A stretch of 53,791 nucleotides of DNA. Origin: JBNLBT01 sp050303435. Its GTDB lineage: Bacteria; Pseudomonadota; Gammaproteobacteria; Xanthomonadales; Marinicellaceae. Below the pieces are notes generated by a model. The model had not been told where the DNA came from. It made no database searches and saw only the letters and a list, made by a program, of their open reading frames with translations. Shown piece by piece: positions 7,960 through 16,163 of this stretch. Numbering within the stretch: the stretch's first letter is position 1; every line of letters begins with the position of its first letter. Made by a program: the position numbers and the translations under genes. Location of the stretch: assembly GCA_050303435.1 (NCBI GenBank), contig JBNLBT010000012.1, positions 1 through 53,791 on the forward strand, written 5' to 3'.

Positions 7960-8955
7960 ATGAAATTTCCCGCGACACGTAAACGCCGCCTGCGCTCGTC
8001 CGCGGCGATTCGGCGGCTGGTGACCGAACACCGGCTCAGCCCGGATGACCTGATCTGGCCGGTGTTTGTGCTCGAAGGCGAGCAGCGCACGCAAACCATT
8101 CCCACCATGCCCGGCGTCAAGCGCCAGTCCCTCGACCTGCTGATCGAACGCTGCGGCGAGCTGATGCAACTGGGCCTCAACGCCATCGCCCTGTTCCCGG
8201 TGGTCGAAGGCGACAAGAAAAGCCTGGACGCGGCCGAGGCCTGGAACGCCGACGGGCTGGTGCAGCGCGCGGTGCGCGCGATCCGCGCGGCCCTGCCGGA
8301 ATTGCTGATCATCACCGACGTGGCGCTGGACCCGTACACCAGCCACGGCCAGGACGGACTGATCGATGAACACGGTGAAATTCTCAACGACCCGACGGTC
8401 GAGGCGCTGGTCAAACAGGCGCTGTCGCACGCCGAGGCCGGCGCGCAGATCGTCGCGCCCTCGGACATGATGGACGGGCGCATCGGCGCGATCCGCGCGG
8501 CGCTGGAAAACGCCGGTCACGCGAACACCGGCATCCTCGCCTACGCGGCCAAATTCGCCTCGTGTTTTTACGGCCCGTTTCGCGACGCGGTCGGCTCGGC
8601 CGAATCGCTGGGCGAAAGCTCCAAGGCCAGTTACCAGATGAACCCGGCCAACGCGCGCGAAGCCATGGACGAGATCGCCCTGGACATCGACGAAGGCGCC
8701 GACATGATCATGGTCAAGCCGGGCATGCCGTATCTGGACATCATCGCCAAAGCGCACGAGCGCTTCAATGTGCCGGTGATGGCCTATCAGGTGTCGGGCG
8801 AATACGCGATGCTGGAGATCGCCATTGAACAGGGCTTTTTAAGCCAGCACGAGGCCATCATGGAAGCGCTGCTGAGTTTCAAGCGCGCCGGCGCCGACGC
8901 CATTCTGAGTTATTACACCGACCGGGTGCTTGAGTGGCTGAACCGCAACCCGTGA
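7960..8955 (+). CDS. hemB: Porphobilinogen synthase (5-aminolevulinate dehydratase)
   Basis: HemB condenses two 5-aminolevulinates to porphobilinogen for heme and tetrapyrrole synthesis. It has 331 residues. The Schiff-base lysines are K198 (AYAAKFAS) and K253 (MVKPGMPY). The region that binds catalytic zinc in zinc-type enzymes reads TDVALDPYTSHG (residues 119-130), with Ala and Asp in place of the zinc cysteines. This is therefore the zinc-independent, probably Mg-dependent form known from Pseudomonas aeruginosa. A possible -10 element, TAAAAT, lies at 7927-7932. The stop overlaps the aroE GTG start. Confidence 0.95.
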   Translation: MKFPATRKRRLRSSAAIRRLVTEHRLSPDDLIWPVFVLEGEQRTQTIPTMPGVKRQSLDLLIERCGELMQLGLNAIALFPVVEGDKKSLDAAEAWNADGLVQRAVRAIRAALPELLIITDVALDPYTSHGQDGLIDEHGEILNDPTVEALVKQALSHAEAGAQIVAPSDMMDGRIGAIRAALENAGHANTGILAYAAKFASCFYGPFRDAVGSAESLGESSKASYQMNPANAREAMDEIALDIDEGADMIMVKPGMPYLDIIAKAHERFNVPVMAYQVSGEYAMLEIAIEQGFLSQHEAIMEALLSFKRAGADAILSYYTDRVLEWLNRNP

Positions 8956-9782
8956 TTCCACTGGCGCTGTTCGGCCAGCCGCTGGCGCACAGCCACTCGC
9001 CGCGCATCCACGCGCGGTTTGCCGCGCACTTCGGCCGCGCGGTGGACTACCGATTGATTGAATGCGACGCAACTGCCCTGCCCGGCGAACCGCGCGCGTT
9101 TTTTGCCGCCGGCGGGCGCGGCGCCAACCTCACCCTGCCGCTCAAACGCGCGGTGATTGACGCCCTGGACGCGCTGGATGACAGCGCCGCGGCCGCCGGT
9201 GCGGTCAACACCGTGCGCGTCGATGCCGACGGCCGCCTGTTCGGTCACAACACCGACGGCGCCGGGTTCATTGCCGACTGGCGCGCCCACGCGCCGCCGC
9301 GCGGCGAGGAATGGCACGTGCTGCTGCTGGGCGCCGGTGGCGCCGCGCGCGGCGTGCTGCCGGCGCTGCTGCAACAGAACCCCGACACCGTGCTGGTGGT
9401 CAACCGCACGGCGGCCGGCGCCGCCGAGCTGGCCGCGTGTGATGATCGGGTGCACGCCCTGCCGGTCGAATACCTGCCGCTGCTGGCCGATCCGGTGGAC
9501 CTGGTGATCAACGCCACCTCGATGGGCCACGCCGGCGCGCACCCAACCCTGCCGCCGGCGGTGATCGGCGAGTACACCCTGTGCATGGATTTGAGCTACG
9601 GCGCCGCGGCGCAACCGTTTTTACAACACTGCCGTGATCTGGGCGCGCGTCGAGGTGTCGATGGTTTGGGCATGCTGGTGCGACAGGCCGCGGCGGCCTG
9701 GGATGTGTGGTTTGCTGAAACGCCGGATGAGTCGCTGATTGACGCGGTGTTGCGCGAACTGCGCGGCGAACTTCAGAAATAA
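8952..9782 (+). CDS. aroE: Shikimate dehydrogenase
   Basis: AroE is an NADPH-dependent enzyme reducing 3-dehydroshikimate to shikimate in aromatic amino acid synthesis. The N-terminal substrate domain shows FGQPLAHSHSPRIH, the catalytic Lys in NLTLPLKRAV and Asp in FGHNTDGAGF. The Rossmann domain has LLLGAGGAARGVLPAL and later INATSMGHAG. I prefer the GTG at 8952-8954, which overlaps the hemB stop as GTGA and gives 276 residues. Another GTG at 8934 would add six residues, and neither has a clear Shine-Dalgarno. The gene ends 10 bases into the convergent selU. Confidence 0.92.
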   Translation: MIPLALFGQPLAHSHSPRIHARFAAHFGRAVDYRLIECDATALPGEPRAFFAAGGRGANLTLPLKRAVIDALDALDDSAAAAGAVNTVRVDADGRLFGHNTDGAGFIADWRAHAPPRGEEWHVLLLGAGGAARGVLPALLQQNPDTVLVVNRTAAGAAELAACDDRVHALPVEYLPLLADPVDLVINATSMGHAGAHPTLPPAVIGEYTLCMDLSYGAAAQPFLQHCRDLGARRGVDGLGMLVRQAAAAWDVWFAETPDESLIDAVLRELRGELQK

Positions 9783-10840
9783 TCCGCGAGGTATTCGCGC
9801 ACTTCGTCCCGATCGCCGGTGAAATACACGCGGTCGGCTTTCTTTTCCAGCTGAAACCGGTACATCGGGTCGTAGTACCACTGCAACAGGTCGGCGATCC
9901 AAATGCGGTGCACGGCGGCGTCGTTGTGGCGCATGGCGCGTTGCATCAGCTGGTGCAGGTGGCGGTGGCGATCACCGCCGAGGCGTTTGTGGATGTTGCC
10001 CAGGGAATCCAGCATCACGCGCTGGAAACGCGCGTGGCCATCCAGCGGGTGGATGGTCTGGTACAGCCGTTTGCGTTCCACCACATACTCCTGATAAATG
10101 CGTTGCACGCGTTCTTCCAATGGCGCGGTCAACACCACCAGCGCGGCGTTTTTCATCGCCTGCAGAAATTCTGGCGGGATGTTCACTCGACCGATGAAGC
10201 GGCCTTCGTCCTCCACCAGCACCGGCAGCCGGCTTGTTTGTTCGACCTTGAGCAGATCAATGGCCAGGCGGTTTTCAAAATTGATCTGCGCCGGCTGTCG
10301 CGTGGGGTAATGACCGAAGGCCGATCCACGGTGATTGGCCAGGCCCTCCAGATCGACCCGATGGCGGCAACTGAGCAACAACTCGGTTTTGCCGACGCCG
10401 GTCTGCCCGCCAAGCAACAGCAATTCGGGCGGCCTCTGCAGCCGGTTGAACAAAAAACGCCGCAGTTTCTTGTAACCGCCGCGCACGCGCGGAATGTCCA
10501 CGCCGGTGTCCTTGAGCCACTGCTGCACGATGCGCGAACGCAAACCGCCGCGGGCGCAATACAGCAAGGCCCCAGGGTACACGCGCGCGTATTTTTCCCA
10601 ATGATTCAGGCGCTGCGCCTTGTGCGCACCGCTGATCAGTTTATTGCCCAGCTGCACCGCGGCTTTTTGACCGTGCAGGCGAAACTGGGTGCCCACGCGG
10701 CGGCGTTCTTCGTCGTCAAGCAGCGGCAGGTTGGTGGCATTGGGGAAGGCGCCGTGGGCGTATTCCACCGGCGCGCGCACGTCCAGCAACGGCGTGTCGT
10801 TGAGAAAAATATCCGCCGTGACCTGGACTTCAGAAGCCAT
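9773..10840 (-). CDS. selU: tRNA 2-selenouridine synthase
   Basis: SelU (MnmH, YbbB) replaces the sulfur of 2-thiouridine at the tRNA wobble position with selenium, via a geranylated intermediate and using selenophosphate. The N-terminal rhodanese domain carries catalytic C95 in LLYCARGGLRSR. A P-loop domain follows with GGQTGVGKTELL near residues 144-155. The length of 355 residues is usual. The gene overlaps the end of selD by 11 bp, so the selenium donor and its user are co-translated. The 3' ends of selU and aroE overlap convergently by 10 bp. Confidence 0.95.
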   Translation of the reverse strand: MASEVQVTADIFLNDTPLLDVRAPVEYAHGAFPNATNLPLLDDEERRRVGTQFRLHGQKAAVQLGNKLISGAHKAQRLNHWEKYARVYPGALLYCARGGLRSRIVQQWLKDTGVDIPRVRGGYKKLRRFLFNRLQRPPELLLLGGQTGVGKTELLLSCRHRVDLEGLANHRGSAFGHYPTRQPAQINFENRLAIDLLKVEQTSRLPVLVEDEGRFIGRVNIPPEFLQAMKNAALVVLTAPLEERVQRIYQEYVVERKRLYQTIHPLDGHARFQRVMLDSLGNIHKRLGGDRHRHLHQLMQRAMRHNDAAVHRIWIADLLQWYYDPMYRFQLEKKADRVYFTGDRDEVREYLADYF

Positions 10841-11858
10841 CGAACCGATAGCCGGCGGCGGCGGTCAGGTGCCCGATGGCTTGCACATCCAGGCCATTTT
10901 TCTGTGCCAGAGACTGCATCTCGCCGGCGCGCGCCGGGTCCACCGCCACCAGCAATCCGCCCGAGGTCTGCGGGTCGCTGAGCAGCAGGCGCCAGGATGC
11001 ATCCAGGGATGCAAAATGCGCCCCGTAGGCGGCCCAGTTGCGGTGCGATCCGCCGGGCACACAACCGGCCTCGAGGTAATCGCGCACCGCGTCAATCACC
11101 GGCACGCGGGTCAGATCGAGGTTGGCCCCCAGGCCACTGCCGGAAGCCATTTCATGCAAATGCCCGAGCAAACCAAAACCGGTGACGTCGGTCATCGCGT
11201 GCACCCAGTCGTGCGCGGCCAGCGTTTGTCCAAAGCGATTCAATGTGCACATCCAGCGGCTCGCCAGTTCGCGGTGCTCATCGGCCAGCCGGCCTTTTTT
11301 CTGCGCCGTGCTGAGCACGCCGATGCCCAAAGGCTTGGTCAGATACAACAGATCATCGGCGCGCGCGGTGTTGTTCTGTTTCAGCTGCTCAATCGCCACC
11401 AGCCCGTTGACCGCGAGACCAAAAATCGGCTCGGGCGCGTCGATGCTGTGGCCACCGGCCAGTGCAATGCCGGCGTCCTGACAGCAGGCGCGCGCGCCGT
11501 CGATCACCGCGGCGGCCACCTCGGGGCCCAGGGTGTCCACCGGCCAGCCGAGGATGGCAATGGCCAGCACCGGTCGGCCGCCCATGGCGTAGACATCAGA
11601 AATCGCGTTGGTCGCGGCGATGCGCCCGAATTCATGCGGATCGTCGACGATTGGCATGAAAAAATCAGTGGTTGATATCAAGGCTTCGCCGTGTCCCAGG
11701 TCGTACACCGCCGCGTCGTCGCGGCTGCCGTTGCCGACCAACAGGCGCGCATCGTCCACCGCCGGCATGGACGTGTGCAAAATGCGGTCCAGAACTTCAG
11801 GGGAGATTTTGCAACCGCAGCCGGCGCCGTGCGAATACTGGGTCAGTTTGACGTCCAT
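10830..11858 (-). CDS. selD: Selenide, water dikinase
   Basis: SelD makes selenophosphate from selenide and ATP. The N-terminal motif SHGAGCGCKISPEVL carries two cysteines (C14, C16), with Cys rather than selenocysteine at the active position. AIRS/PurM-type domains follow, with DAAVYDLGHGEALISTTDFF, AGGHSIDAPEPIFGLAVNG and MTDVTGFGLLGHLHEMA as characteristic stretches. It has 342 residues. The immediate partner is selU, so at least one use of selenophosphate is tRNA modification. Genes for selenoprotein synthesis (selA, selB, selC) are not in the window. The 128 bp upstream separate it from the divergent peptidase gene. Confidence 0.95.
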   Translation of the reverse strand: MDVKLTQYSHGAGCGCKISPEVLDRILHTSMPAVDDARLLVGNGSRDDAAVYDLGHGEALISTTDFFMPIVDDPHEFGRIAATNAISDVYAMGGRPVLAIAILGWPVDTLGPEVAAAVIDGARACCQDAGIALAGGHSIDAPEPIFGLAVNGLVAIEQLKQNNTARADDLLYLTKPLGIGVLSTAQKKGRLADEHRELASRWMCTLNRFGQTLAAHDWVHAMTDVTGFGLLGHLHEMASGSGLGANLDLTRVPVIDAVRDYLEAGCVPGGSHRNWAAYGAHFASLDASWRLLLSDPQTSGGLLVAVDPARAGEMQSLAQKNGLDVQAIGHLTAAAGYRFDGF

Positions 11859-11986
11859 GAATCAATCGGGCATAAAAACAACTATTATCCAACCGCACCG
11901 GCCAAAATTCAACGCTTTCCTTGCCTCGCGGCGGCCACCGGAGTGTGATATCATGCGGCTTTTCCTACACCGGCAGTACACAACAC

Positions 11987-13126
11987 ATGATCATCAGCAG
12001 CCATTTTGACGGCGGCCGCATTGAAGCGGTCAAATGCGACGACATCGACGACATTCAGGTGCGCATCCTGGCGGATTCGCACGCCGAAGACATCGCGCAA
12101 TGGTTCTTTTTCCGCCTGCAGGGCGTACAGGGCCAAAGCGGCACAGTGAAATTCATCAACGCCGGCGAGTGCGCCTACCCGGAAGGCTGGCACGATTACG
12201 ACGTGTGTGCTTCGGTCGACCGGGAAAACTGGTTTCGCGTACCGACCTCGTATGAGAACGGTCAGCTGGTGGCCGAATTCCACAGCGAAACCGACGCCAT
12301 CTGGTTCGCCTACTTCGCGCCGTATTCGTTTGAACGGCACCAGAACCTGCTGGCCTTTGCGCAGCAATCGACGCTGACGCGGCTGGTGCACCTGGGCCGC
12401 AGCGTGGACGGCCGCGACATGGACATGTTGATTGTGGAAGACAGCGAAGTGGACCGCGACGACAAACTCAAGGTCTGGGTCATCGCGCGCCAGCACCCGG
12501 GTGAAACCATGGCCGAATGGTGCGCCGAAGGTTTGATTGAGTCGCTGCTGGACACCGACAACCCGACCGCGCGCGCGCTGCTGCAAAACGCGCGTTTTTA
12601 CATCGTGCCCAACATGAACCCGGACGGCGCGCAGCGCGGCAACCTGCGCACCAGCGCCAGCGGCGCCAACCTTAACCGCGAATGGATGGAACCGAGCATG
12701 GAGCGCTCGCCGGAGGTGTTTCTGGTGCGTGAACAGATGCACCGCCACGGCATCGATCTGTTTCTTGATTTGCACGGCGATGAAGGCATTCCCTACAATT
12801 TCGTCGCCGGCTGCGAAGGCAACCCCAATTACAACGAACGCCTGAAATCACTGGAAGACGCGTTCAAGGCCGCACTGGCCGCCGCCACGCCGGATTTTCA
12901 GGACGTCTACAAATACGACGACGACGCCCCCGGTGAAGCCGATCTGCGCATCGCCACCAACTACGTCGGCCAGCACTTCAATTGCCTGGCCTACACCGTG
13001 GAAATGCCCTTCAAGGACAACCACGACTGGCCCGACGAAGAATACGGCTGGTCGCCGGAACGCAGCAAAAAACTCGGCGAAGATTTGCTCATCGCCATCA
13101 ACAACACTCTGCCGCTGCTGCGCTGA
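11987..13126 (+). CDS. M14-family zinc carboxypeptidase (cytosolic CCP-like)
   Basis: This 379-residue metallopeptidase has no signal peptide, so it should be cytoplasmic. An N-terminal beta-sandwich of about 125 residues precedes the catalytic domain, the arrangement of the cytosolic carboxypeptidase (CCP/AGBL) subfamily. Zinc ligands are H170 and E173 (ARQHPGETMAEW) and H263 (LDLHGDEG); the catalytic Glu is E339 in YTVEMPF. NMNPDGAQRGNLR is the substrate-binding Asn-Arg region. I chose the ATG at 11987 (MIISSHFDGG) because the upstream extension looks noncoding. Bacterial members are poorly characterised and the substrate is unknown. Confidence 0.88.
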   Translation: MIISSHFDGGRIEAVKCDDIDDIQVRILADSHAEDIAQWFFFRLQGVQGQSGTVKFINAGECAYPEGWHDYDVCASVDRENWFRVPTSYENGQLVAEFHSETDAIWFAYFAPYSFERHQNLLAFAQQSTLTRLVHLGRSVDGRDMDMLIVEDSEVDRDDKLKVWVIARQHPGETMAEWCAEGLIESLLDTDNPTARALLQNARFYIVPNMNPDGAQRGNLRTSASGANLNREWMEPSMERSPEVFLVREQMHRHGIDLFLDLHGDEGIPYNFVAGCEGNPNYNERLKSLEDAFKAALAAATPDFQDVYKYDDDAPGEADLRIATNYVGQHFNCLAYTVEMPFKDNHDWPDEEYGWSPERSKKLGEDLLIAINNTLPLLR

Positions 13127-13129
13127 GGC

Positions 13130-13146
13130 ACGCCGCGCGGCGGCGT
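13130..13146. terminator. Possible hairpin between convergent genes
   Basis: ACGCCGC (13130-13136) and GCGGCGT (13140-13146) can form a 7-bp stem with a 3-base loop. It sits in the 24 bp between the convergent M14 peptidase and the small secreted-protein gene. There is no long T-run, so termination is only suggested by position. Confidence 0.25.
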
Positions 13147-13150
13147 TGGC

Positions 13151-13723
13151 TCACTCGAAACCGTGGATGAAAATGGCGTCGGTGTCTTCAAAGGACAACT
13201 CATCGGCGCGCATGAAATCATCCCCGGTGACCGAACCGTCGGCGGCAAATATCGTCACCTGATCAAACTCGGCGTCGCCAATGACACCAAAGAAACCGTT
13301 GCTGGTGGCGCCAAAGTGGCTCCACAGATCGGTGGTGATTTCGCCGGTGCCATTCCAGTCGCCGCGAATCTTGACGCCGCGCGAGGAACTCACCGACAGA
13401 ATGTCCAGGCCAAATGAAATCACCGGTTCCGGCAAATCAATGACCATTTGCGAATAGCCGTTGGAACCGCCCGGGTTGTACACCCGCAGTTCCCACAGCC
13501 CCGAGACCACGGCATTGTTGACAGTGCCCTGCGGGTTGCTGCCCGTGGCGCTGGCACCGGATGCGAAGACGATGACATCGCCCTGCCCGATGTCCGCATC
13601 GAAGCCGTCTTTGACGATCAGTTGATTGTTGGCCGCTTCCCAGCTGGCGCGGTCGTTGAACAAGGTTTCGCCGTGGGCCAGGCCGGCCAGTGCGAGCAAA
13701 ACCGTGCAGTGTAGAATTTTCAT
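13151..13723 (-). CDS. Small secreted protein with IF-x-x-GF-E tail, unknown function
   Basis: This 190-residue protein is not recognised as a named enzyme. It has a clear signal peptide (MKILHCTVLLALAGLAHG, cleavage about residue 19). The mature part starts ETLFNDRASWEAANN and is followed by beta-strand-rich sequence with many Gly, Asp, Ser and Asn, similar in style to exported proteins that carry sorting tags. The protein ends EDTDAIFIHGFE, a tail that recurs in modified form in four other exported proteins of the window. It has no cysteines in the mature part and no lipobox. It lies between the convergent M14 peptidase and the subtilase on the same strand, with 127 bp separating it from the latter. 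Confidence 0.72.
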   Translation of the reverse strand: MKILHCTVLLALAGLAHGETLFNDRASWEAANNQLIVKDGFDADIGQGDVIVFASGASATGSNPQGTVNNAVVSGLWELRVYNPGGSNGYSQMVIDLPEPVISFGLDILSVSSSRGVKIRGDWNGTGEITTDLWSHFGATSNGFFGVIGDAEFDQVTIFAADGSVTGDDFMRADELSFEDTDAIFIHGFE

Positions 13724-13850
13724 GCATCCCCCGGTTTGTTGTGCAATCCGCTGTTCTGAATGAACAGCCCATATCCACTGCCGAATATAACACGATTGCG
13801 CACGCCTGCACGGGGCCGTTGGTCACAAAGTGTGTCGCACGTCGCTGTGT

Positions 13851-15329
13851 TCAGTCAAAGCCGTTGCGGTAAATGCGGTCGGCCAGCTGAAACGCCGCCA
13901 GTGCATCAATGCGCCCCCAGCCAAAGGTGTGGTTGGGTGAGGCCGAACCGGGCAACGCGCCGCAATTTTGTGTGGTGGTGCGCTCCTGCGCCGAGGCCAG
14001 CAGAATCTCGCGGATCTGTTCCGGCTGGCCGGCCAGGTGCGGAAACGCCGAGATCAACAGCGCGGCCACGCCGGCCACGTTGGGCGAGGCCATTGAGGTG
14101 CCGCTTTTGTTGCCATAGCCACCGCCCGGCAAGGCCGAACGGATGCCGCTGCCCGGCGCGCTGATGTCGGGTTTCAGGCGGTTGCTGCCGTCCGCGGTCA
14201 CCGGGCCGCGCGATGAAAACCCGGAAATGCCGTCGGTGGAGGTGGTGGAACCCACGCTCAGGGCCGCGGCGTAAATCGCCGAGGGGGTGCTGACCGTGGA
14301 ACAGCCAGAACCGCCGTTGCCGGCTGAGGACACCACCAGTATGCCGGCCGCGACCACGTTTTCCACCACCGGTTTGAGCACGTCCACATCGACGCAGCCT
14401 TCGGAGGCGGGGCAGCCCCAGGAATTGTTGATCACGTGCGGCGCGCGCGCGGCGTCGGGATTTTCATCGTTCAAATCGGTGGGCTCAACGAACCACTGGT
14501 AACACTCGGTGTAAGTGGCCGGGGTGCCGTCGCCCTGGTTCATGTTGCGGCAACCGATCCAGCGCGCGCCAGGGGCCACACCCACCTGGTTGCCCGCGCC
14601 GTCGTCGCCGAGCATGGTGCCCATGGTGTGGGTGCCGTGGCTGTTGTCATCGCAGGGCATCGGCTGATTGCCGCCGTCCAGACACGGCACGTTGGGCGCG
14701 TCGATGGCGTCGTGCCAGTTGTAGTTGTGATCGGCCGCGGCACCGTTCCAGCCGCGATAGGCGTCCACCAGCGCCGGGTGATCCCAGTCGTAACCGGTGT
14801 CCTGACCGGCCAGCACCGCGCCGTCGCCAGTGAATCCAAGGGCCCACACCGCCGGTGCATTGACCATCGCAATGTTCCACTCGATCGAGCCGCGCGTCGG
14901 CGGGATGGCCGCGTCGGCGGGCAATTGCAGACGCACCGGCCGGTTGGCGAACGCCCGTTCAATCGCGGGGTGGTCGAGCAATGGCGTCAACGCATCGCGG
15001 CGCGCGCGCACCCACACGGTGTTGCTGATCCAGAAGGCTTTGTGCTCGATGCCACGGCGCTTAAGATCCGCCAGCAACGGAGCCTGCGCCGCATTCGCAT
15101 TGGCCTTGAGGTGCGCAATGGCGCGTTGCAAGCGCTCAAGCCGTGGCACACCGCGCAAATCGGGCATGGCGCGGGCGTCGCGCAATTTAAGCATGGCTTC
15201 AATGGGGGCATCGTCTGCCGCCTGTTGCATGTCGGCGTGCAACCCCGGCGCCACGCGTGCGGCATCGGCGACGGCAATGGTTGTGCACAAAAACAGCACA
15301 AGCAGACTCAAAGATTTCAAAGTGTTCAT
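13851..15329 (-). CDS. Secreted subtilisin-family (S8) serine protease
   Basis: The ATG at 15327-15329 is preceded by GGGAG, giving a 492-residue protein; an upstream ATG at 15359 lacks support. Residues 1-23 are a signal peptide and about 25-140 resemble an I9-type propeptide. The catalytic triad is D177 (AGQDTGYDWDHP), H231 (NSHGTHTMGTM) and S412 (KSGTSMASPNVAG), with the oxyanion Asn in NNSWG at 301-305. Several Cys in the catalytic domain may form disulfides, as expected outside the cytoplasm. There is no autotransporter or pre-peptidase C-terminal domain. The chain ends DRIYRNGFD right after the catalytic domain, the same kind of tail seen in neighbouring exported proteins. Confidence 0.93.
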   Translation of the reverse strand: MNTLKSLSLLVLFLCTTIAVADAARVAPGLHADMQQAADDAPIEAMLKLRDARAMPDLRGVPRLERLQRAIAHLKANANAAQAPLLADLKRRGIEHKAFWISNTVWVRARRDALTPLLDHPAIERAFANRPVRLQLPADAAIPPTRGSIEWNIAMVNAPAVWALGFTGDGAVLAGQDTGYDWDHPALVDAYRGWNGAAADHNYNWHDAIDAPNVPCLDGGNQPMPCDDNSHGTHTMGTMLGDDGAGNQVGVAPGARWIGCRNMNQGDGTPATYTECYQWFVEPTDLNDENPDAARAPHVINNSWGCPASEGCVDVDVLKPVVENVVAAGILVVSSAGNGGSGCSTVSTPSAIYAAALSVGSTTSTDGISGFSSRGPVTADGSNRLKPDISAPGSGIRSALPGGGYGNKSGTSMASPNVAGVAALLISAFPHLAGQPEQIREILLASAQERTTTQNCGALPGSASPNHTFGWGRIDALAAFQLADRIYRNGFD

Positions 15330-15355
15330 CGGTGACTCCCAGGGTTTGGACGGTC

Positions 15356-15997
15356 TCATTCGACCGCCTCGGTTTTGTGTTTGTATTCACACAGATCGCG
15401 GATCGCACAGGCGCCGCACAACGGTTTGCGCGCCTTGCACACATAGCGGCCATGCAATATCAGCCAGTGATGCGCGTCGTATAAAAACTCTTTCGGCACC
15501 AACCGCAGCAGTTTTTTCTCCACCGCCAGGACGGTTTTTCCCGGCGCAATGCCGGTGCGGTTCGAGACCCGAAATATGTGCGTATCCACCGCCATGGTTG
15601 GCTGGCCAAATGCGGTGTTGAGAATCACGTTGGCGGTTTTGCGGCCCACGCCGGGCAAGGCCTCCAATTCGGCACGGGACTGCGGCACTTCGCCACCGTG
15701 TTGGTCCACCAGCATGCGGCAGGCCTGCAGAATATGCTTGGCCTTGGAATTGAACAGACCGATGGTGCGGATGTGAGATTTCAATCCGTCTTCACCCAGA
15801 TCCAGAATCGCCTGCGGCGTGTTCGCCACTTTGAACAGACCGACCGTGGCCTTGTTGACGCCGACGTCGGTGGCCTGGGCCGACAGGGTCACCGCCACGA
15901 GCAATTCAAAGGGGCTGGAATAGTCCAGCTCGGTGGTCGGTTTGGGGTTCAAAGACCTTAATCGGGTGAATATTTCGGTCCGTTTGTCGCGGTTCAT
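15356..15997 (-). CDS. nth: Endonuclease III
   Basis: Nth is a base-excision repair DNA glycosylase/AP lyase for oxidised pyrimidines. The 213-residue protein from the ATG at 15995-15997 matches E. coli Nth numbering: helix-hairpin-helix LPGVGRKTANVIL with catalytic K120, D138 in MAVDTH, and the [4Fe-4S] ligands C187, C194, C197 and C203. The open frame runs further upstream, but that part is antisense to the tricorn gene region and crosses a terminator, so it is rejected. In many relatives nth follows the rsx operon; here rsx is 16 kb away and nth stands next to the subtilase gene. Confidence 0.95.
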   Translation of the reverse strand: MNRDKRTEIFTRLRSLNPKPTTELDYSSPFELLVAVTLSAQATDVGVNKATVGLFKVANTPQAILDLGEDGLKSHIRTIGLFNSKAKHILQACRMLVDQHGGEVPQSRAELEALPGVGRKTANVILNTAFGQPTMAVDTHIFRVSNRTGIAPGKTVLAVEKKLLRLVPKEFLYDAHHWLILHGRYVCKARKPLCGACAIRDLCEYKHKTEAVE

Positions 15998-16088
15998 GGA
16001 CGCTGCGGTGTTTCGTTCTGATGAATGAATGGTGAAGTCATGGCGTCCTATTATACGCACGGATTCTCTGCAATCGGGCGAGTCCGTG

Positions 16089-16120
16089 CAAAAAAAACCC
16101 GCCATGTGGCGGGTTTTTTC
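16089..16120 (-). terminator. Rho-independent terminator after the tricorn protease gene
   Basis: CCCGCCA and TGGCGGG (about 16098-16111) form a perfect GC-rich stem flanked by A-tract and T-tract on the two sides, so it can work in both directions. Only minus-strand transcription arrives here, from the tricorn protease gene that stops at 16164. It insulates nth from that transcript. Confidence 0.85.
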
Positions 16121-16163
16121 ACAACGGACTGGGGCACGGCACATCCAGGCCGCGCCCTGAACC

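Noticed and set aside
10830..11858. Selenocysteine in SelD
   Set aside because: The active-site codon region encodes Cys (GAGCGCK) with no in-frame TGA.
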